Source: Streptococcus sanguinis SK49 (GTDB lineage: Bacteria > Bacillota > Bacilli > Lactobacillales > Streptococcaceae). From it: DNA of 64,000 bases. Positions 62,820 through 64,000 of the stretch are shown here, piece by piece; position 1 is the first letter of the stretch, and each line of letters opens with the position of its first letter. The translations under genes were made by a program, and so were the position numbers. The notes beneath the pieces were generated by a model. It saw only the letters and a list, made by a program, of their open reading frames with translations. It was not told where the DNA came from and did not search any database. The stretch lies in assembly GCF_000212815.1 (NCBI RefSeq), contig NZ_GL890986.1, forward strand, positions 310,001-374,000, written 5' to 3'.

Positions 62820-63539
62820 TCAAGCATCTAAGATTTTAAAACCAAGACTAGTACTATCTTTCAAAAACATCTGAACTGTTTCTAGGGAATATTCTGTCAA
62901 ATCTTTACCATTTAACGATAATTTTTGAATCAAATCTGAGGTACAGGTAATAATATCAACCCCTAACTCATCCGCTTGATAAATATTATAGGTTTCGCGC
63001 GGACTAGCCCACAACAACTCTACTCCGTCTTTTTGACGACAAATAGACAGTGCTTCTTTCATAATCGGCACAGGATCCACACCCGTATCTGCAATACGTC
63101 CAGCAAAAACTGACACTATCCCTGGAGTACCTGCCTTCAAAGCTCCAACTACCTCGCGAACTTGTTCAAGAGTGAAAATAGCTGTAGCATTGATTTTAAC
63201 ACCTTTTGCTGCTAGACGTTTCATTAAATCAACAGTTGATTCCCCTTTAGAATTTGTCACAGGTATTTTTACATAAACATTCTCTCCCAGTGAGGCTATT
63301 TTTTCTGCTTCTTTTTCCATTGTTTCAATGTCATCAGCAAACACCTCAAAAGAAACGGGAAATTCCTTAATATCCTTTAATACTTCTTTAGCGAATCCTA
63401 CATAGCTGGTGATACCTGCTTTCTTCATTAAGCTAGGATTAGTGGTAAATCCCGATACCAAACCAGAATTTAGATCCTTTAGCATAGTTTCCAAAACTGC
63501 GCCATCTGAATAAACTTTAATAGATAATTTTCGTGCCAT
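62820..63539 (-). CDS. Transaldolase-like / fructose-6-phosphate aldolase family protein
   Basis: A 239-residue TalC/FSA-type TIM barrel. The start MARKLSIKVYSDGAVLETML at ATG 63539 follows AGAGGG. FTTNPSLMKKAG and VYVKIPVTNSKG (Schiff-base Lys91) mark the active site, and INATAIFTLEQV is conserved. It would transfer or cleave dihydroxyacetone units of sugar phosphates. It lies 11 bases after a UlaA-type PTS permease gene. This matches streptococcal operons joining a PTS with transaldolase and transketolase genes for pentose or ascorbate-like sugars. Confidence 0.9.
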   Translation of the reverse strand: MARKLSIKVYSDGAVLETMLKDLNSGLVSGFTTNPSLMKKAGITSYVGFAKEVLKDIKEFPVSFEVFADDIETMEKEAEKIASLGENVYVKIPVTNSKGESTVDLMKRLAAKGVKINATAIFTLEQVREVVGALKAGTPGIVSVFAGRIADTGVDPVPIMKEALSICRQKDGVELLWASPRETYNIYQADELGVDIITCTSDLIQKLSLNGKDLTEYSLETVQMFLKDSTSLGFKILDA

Positions 63540-63550
63540 TATTCGCCCTC

Positions 63551-64000
63551 TTATTCTTCTTCGTCGCAAACATTATTCAGTGCTGTATCTGATTTACTGA
63601 GGAAATTTGGTAAAAGCAATATAACTGCTAGAACTGCTACTACCACATAAATACCAACTTGACCAACAGAATCTCCTACGCGACCTAACAAAATACCAAA
63701 TACACCAAAGTCAAAATCACCAAAGGTCGTATTTGCAAAACCTAGTTCACCTAATACTGGCAAAACCGCTGCAGGTAAAAAGGCTAAGAATAGGCCGTTT
63801 ACAAAAGAACCTAAAACAGCTCCCTTCCGTCCTCCAGTTGCATTGCCATAGATTCCCGCTGTTGCACCACAGAAAAAGTGAGGAACCATACCGGGAATAA
63901 TCAGCACACCACCTATTGCTCCCAGAATGAACATACCAATCAGTCCACCTAAAAAGCTAAAGGCAAAACCAATAATAACTGCTGTAGGCGCATAAGGGAA
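63551..64000 (-). CDS. PTS permease IIC, SgaT/UlaA family (5' end outside window)
   Basis: At least 149 residues of the C-terminal part of a UlaA-type IIC permease: FPYAPTAVIIGFAFSFLGGL at the window edge, then GVLIIPGMVPHFFCGATAGI, GNATGGRKGAVLGSFVNGLF and a last membrane segment (VGIYVVVAVLAVILLLPNFL). UlaA proteins import L-ascorbate or related sugars. The N-terminal half is beyond the window. It is followed directly by the transaldolase-like gene. Confidence 0.88.
   Translation of the reverse strand, partial: FPYAPTAVIIGFAFSFLGGLIGMFILGAIGGVLIIPGMVPHFFCGATAGIYGNATGGRKGAVLGSFVNGLFLAFLPAAVLPVLGELGFANTTFGDFDFGVFGILLGRVGDSVGQVGIYVVVAVLAVILLLPNFLSKSDTALNNVCDEEE

Overview
The window reads as the chromosome of an oral, low-GC Streptococcus of the sanguinis/mitis type. 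Supporting this are the dnaJ, dnaK-grpE-hrcA block with CIRCE operators, rpoE (delta), tig, pnp-cysE-cysS-mrnC-rlmB-yacP, rplM-rpsI, rpsO and pepF, all close to streptococcal proteins, and a YSIRK-type zinc metalloprotease with an N-terminal LPxTG anchor. Almost everything is on the minus strand. I see no tRNA, rRNA, CRISPR array, intact insertion sequence or prophage. Gene names are assigned by recognising protein sequence; no database search was run.

Region by region (minus strand unless stated). 1-5.4 kb: housekeeping genes (rpoE, tig) and a compact group truA / pyridoxine-HMP kinase / ECF S component / TIGR01440 protein. 5.6-11.5 kb: a 1,943-residue M26 metalloprotease with 37-residue repeats and its own promoter. 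11.8-17.6 kb: the heat-shock genes dnaJ, dnaK, grpE and hrcA, with a DJ-1-like gene between dnaJ and dnaK and two perfect CIRCE operators around the hrcA promoter. 17.6-20.2 kb: an autoregulated PadR / DUF2812 / ABC transporter operon. 20.3-24.3 kb: an LdcB-like carboxypeptidase, two histidine-phosphatase paralogues (one frameshifted) and a PFL/ACT-domain pair.

24.8-28.9 kb is an accessory type VII secretion (T7SS) effector island. A lipase with reverse architecture (N-terminal alpha/beta hydrolase, C-terminal helical LXG-like targeting domain) is followed by two small helical partner genes. It is preceded by three paralogous lipoproteins that are probable immunity factors. One immunity gene was duplicated together with the first 34 codons of the toxin. 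29.3-30.7 kb (+) carries a frameshifted small membrane gene coupled to a DUF697-type GTPase.

30.8-48 kb is mostly core: rplM-rpsI behind an L13-type leader, degV-yacP-rlmB, cysS-mrnC, cysE, pnp, pepF (+), trxA, and yjdF. The yjdF leader can form two mutually exclusive pairings, one of which hides the Shine-Dalgarno sequence.

50.3-62.2 kb is the most distinctive region: a Gram-positive Pel exopolysaccharide operon, pelD-pelE-pelA(deacetylase)-pelF-pelG, continuing without a gap into cotH kinase, VTC-like, DUF4956 and DUF4832 genes. PelD has an extra N-terminal nucleotide-sugar epimerase-like domain and ends after its GAF domain, without the GGDEF part that binds c-di-GMP in the Pseudomonas protein. 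pelE is broken by one missing A in an A-tract, so the operon may be off or phase-variable in this isolate. The window ends in a transaldolase-like gene and the start of a UlaA-type PTS permease.
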